Assembly: GCA_963674545.2 (NCBI GenBank)
Contig: CAXXFB010000001.1
Location: 62,001 to 126,000, forward strand
Origin: JABGQS01 sp963674545
Lineage (GTDB): Bacteria; Bacillota; Clostridia; Christensenellales; SZUA-584
Reading direction: 5' to 3'
DNA length: 64,000 nt
Positions 43,592 to 52,349 of the stretch are shown piece by piece. The position numbers and the translations under genes were made by a program. Position 1 is the stretch's first letter; every line of letters starts with the position of its first letter. The notes under the pieces are model-generated. The model did not search any database, had not been told where the DNA came from, and saw nothing but the letters and a program-made list of their open reading frames with translations.

Positions 43592-44722
43592 ATGAAACCG
43601 AGAGATCGAATGCTGGTAACGATGAGACATGGAAAAGCAGATTGCGTACCAGTTTCGCCGGATATTTCGAATATGATACCATGCAAACTCCAAAGGCGGC
43701 CTTTTTGGGATATCTATGTATATAATAATCCTCCCTTGTGGAAAGCGGTTTTCGAAGCGTTTGAGTACTTTGATTGTGATGGCTATTATGATGAGTGTGG
43801 TATCAGCTTTACTGCAAAAGAGAGCCCGGAGATTGAAAGAGTTTATCTGTATCAAAAAGAAGAACGTTTTTATGAAAAGCTATTATACAAAACAAAAATG
43901 GGTAACATGACCGAAACAATAGTCTACCCGAAATATGATGCGCCAACAAAAGTTGAGAAAATCGTAAAGAGTTTCATCGAAGACTATAATAAGTATAAAC
44001 TACTTTATGCTATTCCAGAAAGCTATGATTCTACACTTTTTGATATTCAGAAAAAAGAAATGGGCAGCAGAGGCGTTATTGGCAAGTACGTAGGGGACCC
44101 CGGCGTTGCTACGATGATATCTTTTCTTGAAGGAAGCCTTGAAGCAGCCTCATACGCCTATTTTGATTACCGAGATGAGTTTATGGATGTCGTAAAACAA
44201 CAACATAATTGTATAATCCGAAAAGCGGAGATGGCAATTGATGCCGGTGTTGATTTTGTAGGGGTAGGCGGAAGCGGAGACATTACTCTGCAATCGCCTC
44301 AAATGTGGAGGCAAACAGTTCTTCCCACCATAAAAGAAGTAACAAAGATATGCAAGCAGGCGGGAGTAATATCGCAGCTGCATACGTGCGGAAAGGAAAG
44401 ATATGTTGTTGAAGCCTGCTATAACGAAACAGATCTTGACGTCATTAATCCGCTGGAGCCGCCTCAGATGGGAGATGTGGATTTAGGAGAAGTAAAGGAT
44501 AAATTCGGAGATAAGCTGTGCTTGATGGGCAATCTGCATACAACTGAAGTGATGCTTCAAGGCAGCTCCGAAGATGTTGAGAGAGCAAGCAAGAACGCCA
44601 TTGATGCCGCAGGTGAGAATGGCGGGTTTATTCTGTCTACAGGAGACCAGTGCGGGCGGGACACTCCGGACGAAAATATTTTCAAGATGATTGAAATCGC
44701 AAGGACATACGGCAAATATTAA
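43592..44722 (+). CDS. Uroporphyrinogen decarboxylase family protein, HTCG motif
   Basis: 376 aa, ATG behind TTAAGGAG. Family start KPRDRMLVTMRHGKADCVPVS, substrate loop GVGGSGDITLQSPQMW, zinc/thiol motif QLHTCGKERYVV near residue 268, then LMGNLHTTEVML and a C-terminal GGFILSTGDQCGRDTPDENI that is typical of the methyltransferase branch. Unlike true UroD it lacks heme neighbours. It opens a five-gene island with a deacetylase, two glycosidases and a second UroD-fold gene, which suggests chemistry on a modified glycan or its aglycone. Confidence 0.87.
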   Translation: MKPRDRMLVTMRHGKADCVPVSPDISNMIPCKLQRRPFWDIYVYNNPPLWKAVFEAFEYFDCDGYYDECGISFTAKESPEIERVYLYQKEERFYEKLLYKTKMGNMTETIVYPKYDAPTKVEKIVKSFIEDYNKYKLLYAIPESYDSTLFDIQKKEMGSRGVIGKYVGDPGVATMISFLEGSLEAASYAYFDYRDEFMDVVKQQHNCIIRKAEMAIDAGVDFVGVGGSGDITLQSPQMWRQTVLPTIKEVTKICKQAGVISQLHTCGKERYVVEACYNETDLDVINPLEPPQMGDVDLGEVKDKFGDKLCLMGNLHTTEVMLQGSSEDVERASKNAIDAAGENGGFILSTGDQCGRDTPDENIFKMIEIARTYGKY

Positions 44723-44740
44723 TGAGCGGTACAAATTTCA

Positions 44741-44772
44741 GATCTATAAAGTGTAGTATTTTAATATAGATC
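44741..44772. repeat. Intergenic inverted repeat
   Basis: GATCTATA (44741-44748) and TATAGATC (44765-44772) flank 16 nt; a TATAAT lies at 44793-44798, so this may be an operator or weak terminator. Confidence 0.4.
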
Positions 44773-44814
44773 AAAAAACTACGCAGAAACAATATAATGC
44801 GAAAAGGGGAAGAT

Positions 44815-45735
44815 ATGAGAAAAAATTATTTTGCCGATAAAATGATAGGCGATACAAAAGAGAAATTAAAGCTGCTGGCTGTCATGGCGCATCCGGCGGA
44901 TACATTCGACCATTGCGGAGGAACCTTATGCCACCACGCAGAGAGGGGAGACGATGTTACAGTTGTTGGCGTATTGCAAGGATTTCGAGTACACGATGAA
45001 GTAGTTGCAGATAAATTAAGGGTATCTGGCGGCAAATATTCTGAGGAACAAAAAAACGCTATTATAAAAGATAGAAGCAAAGCAAAGTACAGCGATGTGT
45101 ATAAAGCTTGCGGCATTCTTGGGATAAAGGACGTACGCTTCCTGGAAATTGAAGATAAAATCAATCTTGTCAATGAACCCAACATATTGATGATAGCAAG
45201 CTTGATTAGAGAAGTGAAACCGGACATTATTTTTACGCATTATCCAAGTGCTAATTTAGGAATAGGGCAGCATCCGCAGGTCGGGAACATGGTGTTGCAT
45301 GCTATGCTATATGCAGGACAATTGGATTTTGATGATCCGAATCCGGGACATCGTACACCGCAATTGTTTTTTACTCTTCCTGATAATTACGGAACAAAAG
45401 CGTCTGTGCTTGACGGAGAATCGACATGTTATTGTGATTTGCTTATTGATGTTTCAGATGTGGCAGACAGAATGACTCGTGCAACTAATTGTATGATAAG
45501 TCAACAATATAACAGCAACTATGCAAGAAAAGGCACAGAAGTTAGTTTCGGTCATCCTGGTCAAATAGCACGTACGGCTTATGCAGAGCCATTTATAAGC
45601 TATTATCCGGAAACAAGATATTACGTCCCGCTTTCGAGAAGACGTAAAGAATGGGCAAATGAATCTGAAAGGTTAACTCTTGAAAGACGAGGAGAATTGA
45701 TAGCCACGACCGTAGATTTGGATAATGAAGATTAA
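44815..45735 (+). CDS. PIG-L / LmbE family deacetylase, HPAD variant
   Basis: 306 aa from ATG 44815 (AAGGGGAAG upstream). Zn-dependent N-acetyl sugar deacetylase fold: AVMAHPADTFDHCGGTL near residue 27 and GIGQHPQVGNMV near 148. The classical motif is HPDD; here the first Asp, which acts as general base in MshB-type enzymes, is Ala while the zinc-binding His and second Asp remain. Members with HPAD may have a different base or reaction. It sits between a UroD-fold gene and a GH42 gene. Confidence 0.82.
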   Translation: MRKNYFADKMIGDTKEKLKLLAVMAHPADTFDHCGGTLCHHAERGDDVTVVGVLQGFRVHDEVVADKLRVSGGKYSEEQKNAIIKDRSKAKYSDVYKACGILGIKDVRFLEIEDKINLVNEPNILMIASLIREVKPDIIFTHYPSANLGIGQHPQVGNMVLHAMLYAGQLDFDDPNPGHRTPQLFFTLPDNYGTKASVLDGESTCYCDLLIDVSDVADRMTRATNCMISQQYNSNYARKGTEVSFGHPGQIARTAYAEPFISYYPETRYYVPLSRRRKEWANESERLTLERRGELIATTVDLDNED

Positions 45736-45830
45736 TAGATCTTGCGGGTATGAGCAGTGGTACGGTTTAAAAATATGGCAATAAGATGCGCCTTGATTAA
45801 TTAGGTGCGAAATAGGAGTAAAAAAATAAA

Positions 45831-47981
45831 ATGAACGATGTTTTTATATATGGTACGCAATATCACCGACCTCCGAATCCGGCAAGGGACCAGCATGAAT
45901 TTCATTTAACCCGCATAAAAAATGAACTTGGGTTTAACACTGTCAAATTATTTTTTGAATGGTCGTATATGCATATAGGCCCCGGTGAGTTCGATTTTGA
46001 AGAGCAGCAAGAAATATTTGATATTTGTGATAAGCTGGATTTAAAGGTTTTTATCCAGACAAGACTTGAAAGCTCGCCGTATTGGCTGGAGAAAAAACAT
46101 CCGGAAGCAAGATACGTTAGCGCAAATGGACACGCTGTTGAGCTGGGGCCTAACGGCAACACACAATGCGGCGGATACCCCGGCCTTTGTTTCCATAATG
46201 ATGCTATAAAGCAAGAAGCAGAGAACTTTCTAAAAGCACTTGCTACAGCTTTTAGAGACAGAGAATGTTTGATCGGATATGACTGCTGGAACGAACCGCA
46301 TTTGGAACCGGCATGGATCGATAATACCTGGATAGACATGGGCGACAGGGTTTTCTGTTACTGCGAAGCTACGAAAAGCCAATTCAGGCAATGGCTAAAA
46401 CAAAAATATACTGATATTGAAAATCTTAATAAAGCATGGACAAGAAGATATAGGGAGTGGGATGAGATTGCTCCGCCCAGCCGTCAGGGGCATTATGCCG
46501 ACTGGCTGGACTGGTCGAGATTTTGGTTTAGTGAACTGCACGAACACATGCAGTTCAGATATAAGATTTTAAAAGAGATATCTCCGGATCTGTTTGTTAT
46601 GAGCCACTCCGGGGCAGTCCCGCCCTTCTTGTCTCGTGCAAATGCGTTTATAGATAACTGGGCGTTTGCAAAGCCGGTAGATATGTGGGGCACCAGCATG
46701 GCTCCAAGATATCAAAACTGGGGACAAGCCGAATCTGCTGGAGTATTGGAGCTGACCCGAAGCGCATGCAAAGGAAAAAAGTTCTGGATAAGCGAACTGA
46801 CCGGAGGCAGCGCCAACCTTAACGGTTTCAAGAAAACGCCTTTTACCAGGCCAAAGGACATTCGTACATGGAATTGGCTTGGTGCTTTTTACGGAGCAAA
46901 GGGAATCATCTACTGGTGTTATTTGACTGAAAGTACTGGATTCGAAGCGGGGTCGTATGGGCTTGTAGAATTTAGCGGTAGAATTACAGAAAGAGCGCAG
47001 GAAGCTGCCAGACAAGCAAAACTATTTAAAGAGCGATATCATATCTTCAAGGAATTCCTCCTAAAAACTGAGATTGCTATCCTTTACGACCCTGCCAATT
47101 CAGCAATGCTGTTTGCAATGGATTCAAGCAGTGAGCATTATGCGAAATCCCATATCGGATACTATAAGAGTATATGGAAAAACGACCTATATGCAAGATA
47201 TATAACTTACGATACTCTGGATGATATTGATGAAAAAATACTAATAGTTCCCATGTGCTTGACAATAGATGAAAAAACTGCAGAAAAAATAAAGAGTTTT
47301 GTTGAACAAGGGGGTGTCCTAATTGCGGAAGCAAGAATGGGGCTTTTTGATGAGAATGGATTTCTCCAGCCCGAGCTGCCTTCATTTGGACTATCGGAAG
47401 TATCGGGGCTGAGAGAAGGAGAAGCGGTTTATTCGGATGTAAGCAATAAGCCTTCATTAAATAACTCAAAAGACGTTGATTGGCCTGAAGAGATTGTAAG
47501 GGGCCCAAAAGTTCAGATGAGCAGTATTACCGGAACGAGTTTTCAAGTTCAGGAATATCTTTCGCCATTAATCACAAAAGATGCTGAGTGTATAGGTAAG
47601 TGGAATGATATATGCCTGGCTGCCCATAATGAATACGGCAAAGGAGAAGTATACTACTTTGGGACATATATGGGGCTGGCGCTTTTTAATGAGTCTGAAG
47701 GCGCTCATGCGATAATATCGGGTATATTAAGAAAACATGTAAAGCCGCAAATCAACGGTATAAAGCTAAGGCCACGATTAATAAAGAATAGCGGAGAAGG
47801 AATACTAGCTGTGTTTAACGATAACAGATTAGAAGAAATCTTCGAATGTATAACGTTGCCGGAAAACTATAATGCGGCAAAAGATTTGTTTAGCGGGAAT
47901 GAATTATCAATAAATGAAAATATAATAGAATTAACGGTAGAGCCTGAGGATGTTGCTGTAATATATTTGGAGAAAAAATAG
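45831..47981 (+). CDS. Glycoside hydrolase family 42-like beta-galactosidase
   Basis: 716 aa, cytosolic (no signal peptide). TIM-barrel clan A: acid/base Glu155 in DCWNEPHLE and nucleophile Glu322 in WISELTGG, with FFEWSYMHIGPGEFDF near 45 as in GH42. Barrel, then a trimerisation-type alpha/beta domain (ILIVPMCLTIDEKTAEKIKSF) and a C-terminal beta domain. It removes terminal galactose or arabinose-type residues from small oligosaccharides taken into the cell. A GGAG lies 13 nt before the ATG, which is long. Surrounding genes suggest a modified-glycan pathway. Confidence 0.88.
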   Translation: MNDVFIYGTQYHRPPNPARDQHEFHLTRIKNELGFNTVKLFFEWSYMHIGPGEFDFEEQQEIFDICDKLDLKVFIQTRLESSPYWLEKKHPEARYVSANGHAVELGPNGNTQCGGYPGLCFHNDAIKQEAENFLKALATAFRDRECLIGYDCWNEPHLEPAWIDNTWIDMGDRVFCYCEATKSQFRQWLKQKYTDIENLNKAWTRRYREWDEIAPPSRQGHYADWLDWSRFWFSELHEHMQFRYKILKEISPDLFVMSHSGAVPPFLSRANAFIDNWAFAKPVDMWGTSMAPRYQNWGQAESAGVLELTRSACKGKKFWISELTGGSANLNGFKKTPFTRPKDIRTWNWLGAFYGAKGIIYWCYLTESTGFEAGSYGLVEFSGRITERAQEAARQAKLFKERYHIFKEFLLKTEIAILYDPANSAMLFAMDSSSEHYAKSHIGYYKSIWKNDLYARYITYDTLDDIDEKILIVPMCLTIDEKTAEKIKSFVEQGGVLIAEARMGLFDENGFLQPELPSFGLSEVSGLREGEAVYSDVSNKPSLNNSKDVDWPEEIVRGPKVQMSSITGTSFQVQEYLSPLITKDAECIGKWNDICLAAHNEYGKGEVYYFGTYMGLALFNESEGAHAIISGILRKHVKPQINGIKLRPRLIKNSGEGILAVFNDNRLEEIFECITLPENYNAAKDLFSGNELSINENIIELTVEPEDVAVIYLEKK

Positions 47982-48046
47982 TAGCTTTAAGGTTAAGTAT
48001 GCTTTCTGCACAATTTACACGAATACATTAAGGGATGAGAAATGTT

Positions 48047-49177
48047 ATGACACGTATTGATATAAAGTACCCGAAAGAGAAAATAAGAAAAAGCAGAGAA
48101 CGTATAAATAGTGTCTACCAGGACCGGAAATATCTTGATCATATACCTGTACAGTTAGGACTGCAGACTGGATATTTTTTTGATATTAGAAATGTCGGGT
48201 TGTTAGAGTATTTTTCGGATGCAAAAGCGCAGGTCTATCATCAAATAATGAACATAAAGTGGAGACTGGAAAATATCGAAGAGGATTTTCTTACTAACGA
48301 GCAAATTGTTTTAGCTCCGGATTTTCAGAATATCGCGATTGCAGCAAATTTCAACGGTGTTGAGGTTGTTTGGGATGATAAAAATCCACCCAGGATTAAA
48401 CACTTTATTAACGAAATCGGTGAATTGAGAAAGCTTAAGCTCCCGCAGGTGACAGACGGTATATGCGGCAGGAAAATAAAGATGCTTATTGAAATGCAGG
48501 AAGAGATAAAAAACTATACAGTTACTTTAAACGGTAAGCCCATCCCGGTAAAAGTTTCGGCTCCCGGCTCAGAAGGGCCTTTCACAGATGCATTGGATTT
48601 ATTAGGTGAAAGGCTTTTTGTTTGGCTGTATGAATATCCGGAAGATATTAAGAGATTCATGGAGATACTTTCAACCGCCCTCATTAATTTTGAAAAACAC
48701 ATCAGAAGCTTATGCAGCCATATGAGAGTAGGGATATCAATTACTTCTGACGGTGCTGAAATGCTTTCGCCTGAAATGTTTACAGAGTTCGTTTTACCAT
48801 ATAATGAAATGATTTTTAATGCTTTTCCTGAATATAAAGAATTTCATATGTGCGGCAAAATAGACCACCTGTTAGATATTATTTCAGAAATGAATATAGA
48901 CCATCTTATTGCTTTTGGTTTTTCCACTGATATTTTTCGGATAAGAAAACTATTGAATAGTAGATTCGTCTATAGCGGTGGAGTGAGCCCGATCATTTTG
49001 AAAAATGGGAATAGAAGTGAAATAGAAAAGGAGATTTACAAGTACATAAATGTGTTTCGAGATACCGGAGCTTATATTCTCGGAGACGGAGCATCAATAG
49101 CGCCGGGTACTCCTTTAGAGAATGTTAATATGCTATATGAAATGGCAGAGAAATACAAAACAGAGCAAACACGTTGA
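48047..49177 (+). CDS. Uroporphyrinogen decarboxylase family protein, HMCG motif
   Basis: 376 aa from ATG 48047; ATG 48035 abuts AGGG and is less likely. UroD/MtaA-type barrel: KSRERINSVYQDRKYLDHIPVQ, KVSAPGSEGPFTDA, SITSDGAEMLSPEMF, zinc/thiol motif EFHMCGKIDHLLDI near residue 274, then SGGVSPIIL and the C-terminal YILGDGASIAPGTPLENV. Second UroD-fold protein of the island. It overlaps by 4 nt the longer reading frame of the next gene, so both are co-transcribed. Substrate unknown. Confidence 0.85.
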   Translation: MTRIDIKYPKEKIRKSRERINSVYQDRKYLDHIPVQLGLQTGYFFDIRNVGLLEYFSDAKAQVYHQIMNIKWRLENIEEDFLTNEQIVLAPDFQNIAIAANFNGVEVVWDDKNPPRIKHFINEIGELRKLKLPQVTDGICGRKIKMLIEMQEEIKNYTVTLNGKPIPVKVSAPGSEGPFTDALDLLGERLFVWLYEYPEDIKRFMEILSTALINFEKHIRSLCSHMRVGISITSDGAEMLSPEMFTEFVLPYNEMIFNAFPEYKEFHMCGKIDHLLDIISEMNIDHLIAFGFSTDIFRIRKLLNSRFVYSGGVSPIILKNGNRSEIEKEIYKYINVFRDTGAYILGDGASIAPGTPLENVNMLYEMAEKYKTEQTR

Positions 49178-49224
49178 ACTCACGGTTACGGATAAAGTCG
49201 TTGATACGTTTGGAGGAGCAACAA

Positions 49225-50628
49225 ATGATGATAAAGGAATTCCCATGCCTTGAAACAGGTAACAATAAAATTGATAAAGCATTCCGTATCTCGATCGGTG
49301 ATTTAGCGGGAAACATCATTCCACACAAGGCTGGGATACTGGATAATGCGAAGCCCGTAATTATGGCGGGCCTTGAATATGACAGACCGTGGACACGCGA
49401 TGCTGCAATCAATGTATGGAACGGAGCAGGACTCCTTTTTCCCGAAGCTTCTTTAAATACGCTTCTATCTGTATTAAAAAACGTTGAAGGCGAGCCGATG
49501 ATAAATGGACAGTATTGGGATTCGGTTATATGGGTAATTGGCGCTTGGTGGCAATATCTCTATACGGGAGATAAAGAGTTCCTTTATATAGCATTTAAGG
49601 CGATAAAGAATACTCTTGAGTTTTTTGAATCCGCAGAATTTGATGCTTCAAAAAATCTTTTTTATGGGCCGGCTTGTTATGGGGACGGAGTATCTGCATA
49701 TCCTGATATCTATGCAAATGATGAAAATTCATTCTGTATTATGGACTGGACATATAACAACCCGGATTTGATAAATATGTCAAAATCAGAATACGGACTT
49801 CCAATGCATTCTCTTTCAACTAATTGCTTATATTATTATGCTTATTTGCTGACGGGTAATATGGCAAATGAATTGGATAATGAAGGTGAAGCAATATGGA
49901 TGGAAAAAGCTAAGACTTTAAAGAAAGCTATAAATACTCATTTTTGGAATGATAAAACAGGATGTTATCGCTATTTAGTTGATCCATTCGGAGACTGTGA
50001 GCATCAGGAAGGAATGGGAAATAGTTTTGCTATTCTATTTAATATTGCTGACAAAGCAAAGGTTGAAAAAATATTTAGCAGCCAGTATATTACACCTTCA
50101 GGAATTTCATGCCTTTGGCCTACTTTTAATCGATACAAAAAGGATTATCATAGCTACGGAAGGCACAGTGGTACGGTATGGCCACATATACAAGCTTTTT
50201 GGGCCTCGGCTGCTGCTATGCATAACAAAATAGAATTGTTTGAGTTTGAACTTAGAAAACTGGCTGAACATGCCGTAAGAGACGGCTACTTTGCAGAGGT
50301 ATATCACCCAATTTCAGGCGAAGTATATGGAGGTATCCAAGAACCCGAGTTGGAAAATGCATGGATTTCAGGCCAGCGGCAAACATGGAGTGCAACGGGA
50401 TTTATCCGGATGATATTAATGGGGCTTTTTGGTATGAGTTTTTTAGAAAACGGGATAAAGTTTAATCCGACTTTACCAAAAGATATAAACAGAGCAGTTA
50501 TAAGATCCCTGCCATATCGTAATATGATGTTGGAAATTCAAATAGAAGGGTGTGGGAATAACATTAGTGATTTTAAAATTAATGGGCAAGAGAGTGCTTC
50601 TAAGGTTGACCTTACCCCACAGAATTGA
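49225..50628 (+). CDS. (alpha/alpha)6-barrel glycoside hydrolase (MGH1/GH63-like), C terminus replaced by IS end
   Basis: 467 aa from ATG 49225 behind TTTGGAGGAG. Motifs of the glucosidase/mannosylglycerate-hydrolase barrel: YDRPWTRDAAINVWNG near 48, YWDSVIWVIGAWWQY, HSGTVWPHIQAFWASAA near 315 and NAWISGQRQTWSATGF near 385 with acidic catalytic residues. It hydrolyses an alpha-glycosidic bond in small intracellular glycosides. The last eight codons (VDLTPQN and stop) lie inside the IS3 element, so the natural end has been lost, though the catalytic core appears whole. Confidence 0.82.
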   Translation: MMIKEFPCLETGNNKIDKAFRISIGDLAGNIIPHKAGILDNAKPVIMAGLEYDRPWTRDAAINVWNGAGLLFPEASLNTLLSVLKNVEGEPMINGQYWDSVIWVIGAWWQYLYTGDKEFLYIAFKAIKNTLEFFESAEFDASKNLFYGPACYGDGVSAYPDIYANDENSFCIMDWTYNNPDLINMSKSEYGLPMHSLSTNCLYYYAYLLTGNMANELDNEGEAIWMEKAKTLKKAINTHFWNDKTGCYRYLVDPFGDCEHQEGMGNSFAILFNIADKAKVEKIFSSQYITPSGISCLWPTFNRYKKDYHSYGRHSGTVWPHIQAFWASAAAMHNKIELFEFELRKLAEHAVRDGYFAEVYHPISGEVYGGIQEPELENAWISGQRQTWSATGFIRMILMGLFGMSFLENGIKFNPTLPKDINRAVIRSLPYRNMMLEIQIEGCGNNISDFKINGQESASKVDLTPQN

Positions 50629-50685
50629 CCTGAATTGAAAGTGGTGATTAGCAGCTGATATAATAAAACCAAGAGGTGAAGAATA

Positions 50686-50964
50686 GTGGCGAAAAGGAAT
50701 TATACAGCTGAACAGATCATTAGCAAACTAAGAGAAGTTGAAGTAAAAATCAGTCAGGGAATAGCAGCAGCAGAAGCTATCAGGAGCATAGGAGTGAGCG
50801 ACCAGACATATTACCGCTGGCGCAAAGAATATGGCGGTTTGCGCACCGATCAGGCAAAGCGCATGAAAGAGATAGAAAAAGAGAACCTGAGGTTAAAGAA
50901 GCTTGTAGCTGAGTTATCACTGGACAATGCGATTCTGAAGGAAGTATCACGGGGAAACTTTTAA
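50686..50964 (+). CDS. IS3-family transposase OrfA
   Basis: 92 aa, GTG start behind AGAGGTGA. N-terminal helix-turn-helix (YTAEQIISKLREVEVKISQG, then SIGVSDQTYYRWRKEYGG) and a leucine-zipper-like tail (MKEIEKENLRLKKLVAELSLDN). It binds the IS ends, and is joined to OrfB by -1 frameshifting at its last codons (AAC TTT TAA). Confidence 0.94.
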   Translation: MAKRNYTAEQIISKLREVEVKISQGIAAAEAIRSIGVSDQTYYRWRKEYGGLRTDQAKRMKEIEKENLRLKKLVAELSLDNAILKEVSRGNF

Positions 50965-51827
50965 GCCCTGCCAAACGCAGGGCAGCTATTATATGCGTAC
51001 AGAACAACCTAAGTATTTCTGAGGCAAAAGCGTGCAGGGTTATAGGACAGTATAGAAGCACACAGCGTTATGAAAGCAAGAGGTTGCCTGACGAAGATAT
51101 ATTAACATCCAGGATAATTGAACTTGCCTGCAAATATGGACGATATGGATATATGAGAATAACAGCATTATTACAAGCTGAAGGATTCCATGTTAATCAT
51201 AAGCGGGTAGAACGGATATGGCGTGAACAGGGGCTGAAAGTGCCTCAAAGACAGAAGAAGAGTGGCAGGCTCTGGCTGAATGACGGTTCATGTATAAGAC
51301 TGAAACCAGAATATACGAACCACGTATGGAGCTATGATCTGGTTTTTGACAAGACAACAGATAGCAGAACATATAAGATTTTAAATATAATAGATGAGTA
51401 TACAAGAGAATGTATCTGCACATATGCAGCTAGAAAGATAAGATGGGCAGAAGTACAGGAACAACTGGCAGAAGCTTTCTGCTCCAGAGGGATTCCTGAA
51501 TATATACGATCAGATAATGGTAGTGAATTTACTGCTAAGAAGCTTCGAGAGTGGCTTAATCGACTAGAGGTGAATACCACTTTCATTGAACCTGGCAGCC
51601 CTTGGGAGAATGGATATATAGAATCATTCAACGGTAAGATGCGTGACGAGTTGTTAAATGGTGAAATGTTTGATACGATGTTTGAAGCGAGAATCCTGAT
51701 TGAGCGGTGGAGGCACGAATATAATACAATAAGGCCTCACAGCTCACTTGGATACCGGCCACCGGCGCCGGTGGCTATACTACCAACAGAATATCAATGC
51801 TGCAAAAATTCACTTTCGGCTCTGTAG
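50949..51827 (+). CDS. IS3-family transposase OrfB (DDE integrase core)
   Basis: Open in the -1 frame from within orfA; an internal ATG at 51084 would drop the conserved LLSPAKRRAAI and ACRVIGQYRST region. Catalytic DDE triad: Asp in VWSYDLVFDKT, Asp in RSDNGSEF and Glu in WENGYIESFNGKMRDE. C-terminal NTIRPHSSLGYRPPAP is typical of the family. It is made as the OrfAB fusion and carries out cut-and-paste/circle transposition. Intact, so the element may still be active. Confidence 0.92.
   Translation, partial: TGKLLSPAKRRAAIICVQNNLSISEAKACRVIGQYRSTQRYESKRLPDEDILTSRIIELACKYGRYGYMRITALLQAEGFHVNHKRVERIWREQGLKVPQRQKKSGRLWLNDGSCIRLKPEYTNHVWSYDLVFDKTTDSRTYKILNIIDEYTRECICTYAARKIRWAEVQEQLAEAFCSRGIPEYIRSDNGSEFTAKKLREWLNRLEVNTTFIEPGSPWENGYIESFNGKMRDELLNGEMFDTMFEARILIERWRHEYNTIRPHSSLGYRPPAPVAILPTEYQCCKNSLSAL
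50953..50983 (+). promoter_or_regulatory. Probable programmed -1 frameshift signal
   Basis: The end of orfA reads GGAAACTTTTAA. One nucleotide later a perfect 7-bp hairpin GCCCTGC-CAAAC-GCAGGGC (50965-50983) begins. OrfB coding is open in the -1 frame through this point (SITGKLLSPAKRRAAIICV). The shift site is not a canonical XXXYYYZ heptamer, so slippage on the TTTT run is assumed. Confidence 0.65.
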
Positions 51828-51846
51828 TATTACTGGGGGTAGGTCA

Positions 51847-52164
51847 ATCGAGGTGGGGGAGGTTATAGAGCCTGTTACACAACTAAGGCCGTTTTCAGAG
51901 ATAGCCGAGGAGTTTGAAGAGATGATAATCTCAAAGTACGCCACGATGATATCATCGACTGGAAACGGAATGGATATAAATATTGATACGATAACATTGT
52001 CTTTGCAGCAGGTCTCGAACGGATATGGCTCTACGCTGGCACCTGTATGGAATTTCTATGGCACAAGCACAGTTGATAATGATGGACAAGGCAGCAAATC
52101 AGGTGAAACAATGATCTCTATCAATGCTATGGACGGCAGGGTAATTGATTTGTATGTGTATTAG
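51847..52164 (+). pseudogene. C-terminal fragment of a secreted/lipoprotein-type gene cut by the IS
   Basis: 105 codons continue out of the right IS end (IEVGEVIEPVTQLRPFSEIA, then MIISKYATMISS) to VIDLYVY and stop. The alternating strand pattern resembles the C-terminal domain of clostridial lipoproteins that accompany ABC exporters, and the ABC operon begins 185 bp later. The N-terminal part is missing from the window: what lies beyond the IS is an unrelated glycosidase. Confidence 0.75.
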
Positions 52165-52349
52165 GTATTGGAGGCAAGCATAAAGAAGAGACAGACAGCA
52201 AATGGATATTTCTACATACCGATAAAGAAAGAAACAGAGCCGGTGCATTGAGTAAAGAGTACTGATTATTATCTACAAATACGATAGATGGAAGCGTAAT
52301 ACAATAACTGTTTAGTGTAACAAATGGAGAATGCGAGTATAGCAAAACA
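52165..52349. other. Degenerate interval before the ABC operon
   Basis: No complete gene. Short open pieces in two frames are seen (for example ANGYFYIPIKKETEPVH). A 9-codon frame starting at ATG 52324 ends in TGA that overlaps ATG 52350, a coupling arrangement left from a lost upstream gene. Confidence 0.45.

Larger units (their letters stand above)
50607..51846 (+). mobile_element. IS3-family insertion sequence, 1240 bp
   Basis: Ends are imperfect inverted repeats: TTGACCTTACCCCACAGAAT on the left and, read inward on the right, TTGACCTACCCCCAGTAATA. Between them lie orfA and orfB in a -1 relation. No matching 3-5 bp target duplication flanks it (left ...TAAGG, right TCGAGG...), and the genes on either side are truncated and unrelated. 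Confidence 0.9.

Noticed and set aside
14201..49177. Heme biosynthesis role for the UroD-fold genes
   Set aside because: Six divergent copies, several without the metal motif, no hem neighbours, and clear links to regulators and glycosidases.
50951..50964. A canonical XXXYYYZ slippery heptamer at the end of orfA
   Set aside because: AAACTTT does not meet the rule (CTT is not a uniform triplet); only the TTTT run and hairpin are supported.
51748..52164. A single 138-codon reading frame across the right IS end
   Set aside because: Its first third is an alternate frame of the transposase gene and the IS terminal repeat; only the part after 51846 has native coding character, so it was called a truncated gene.
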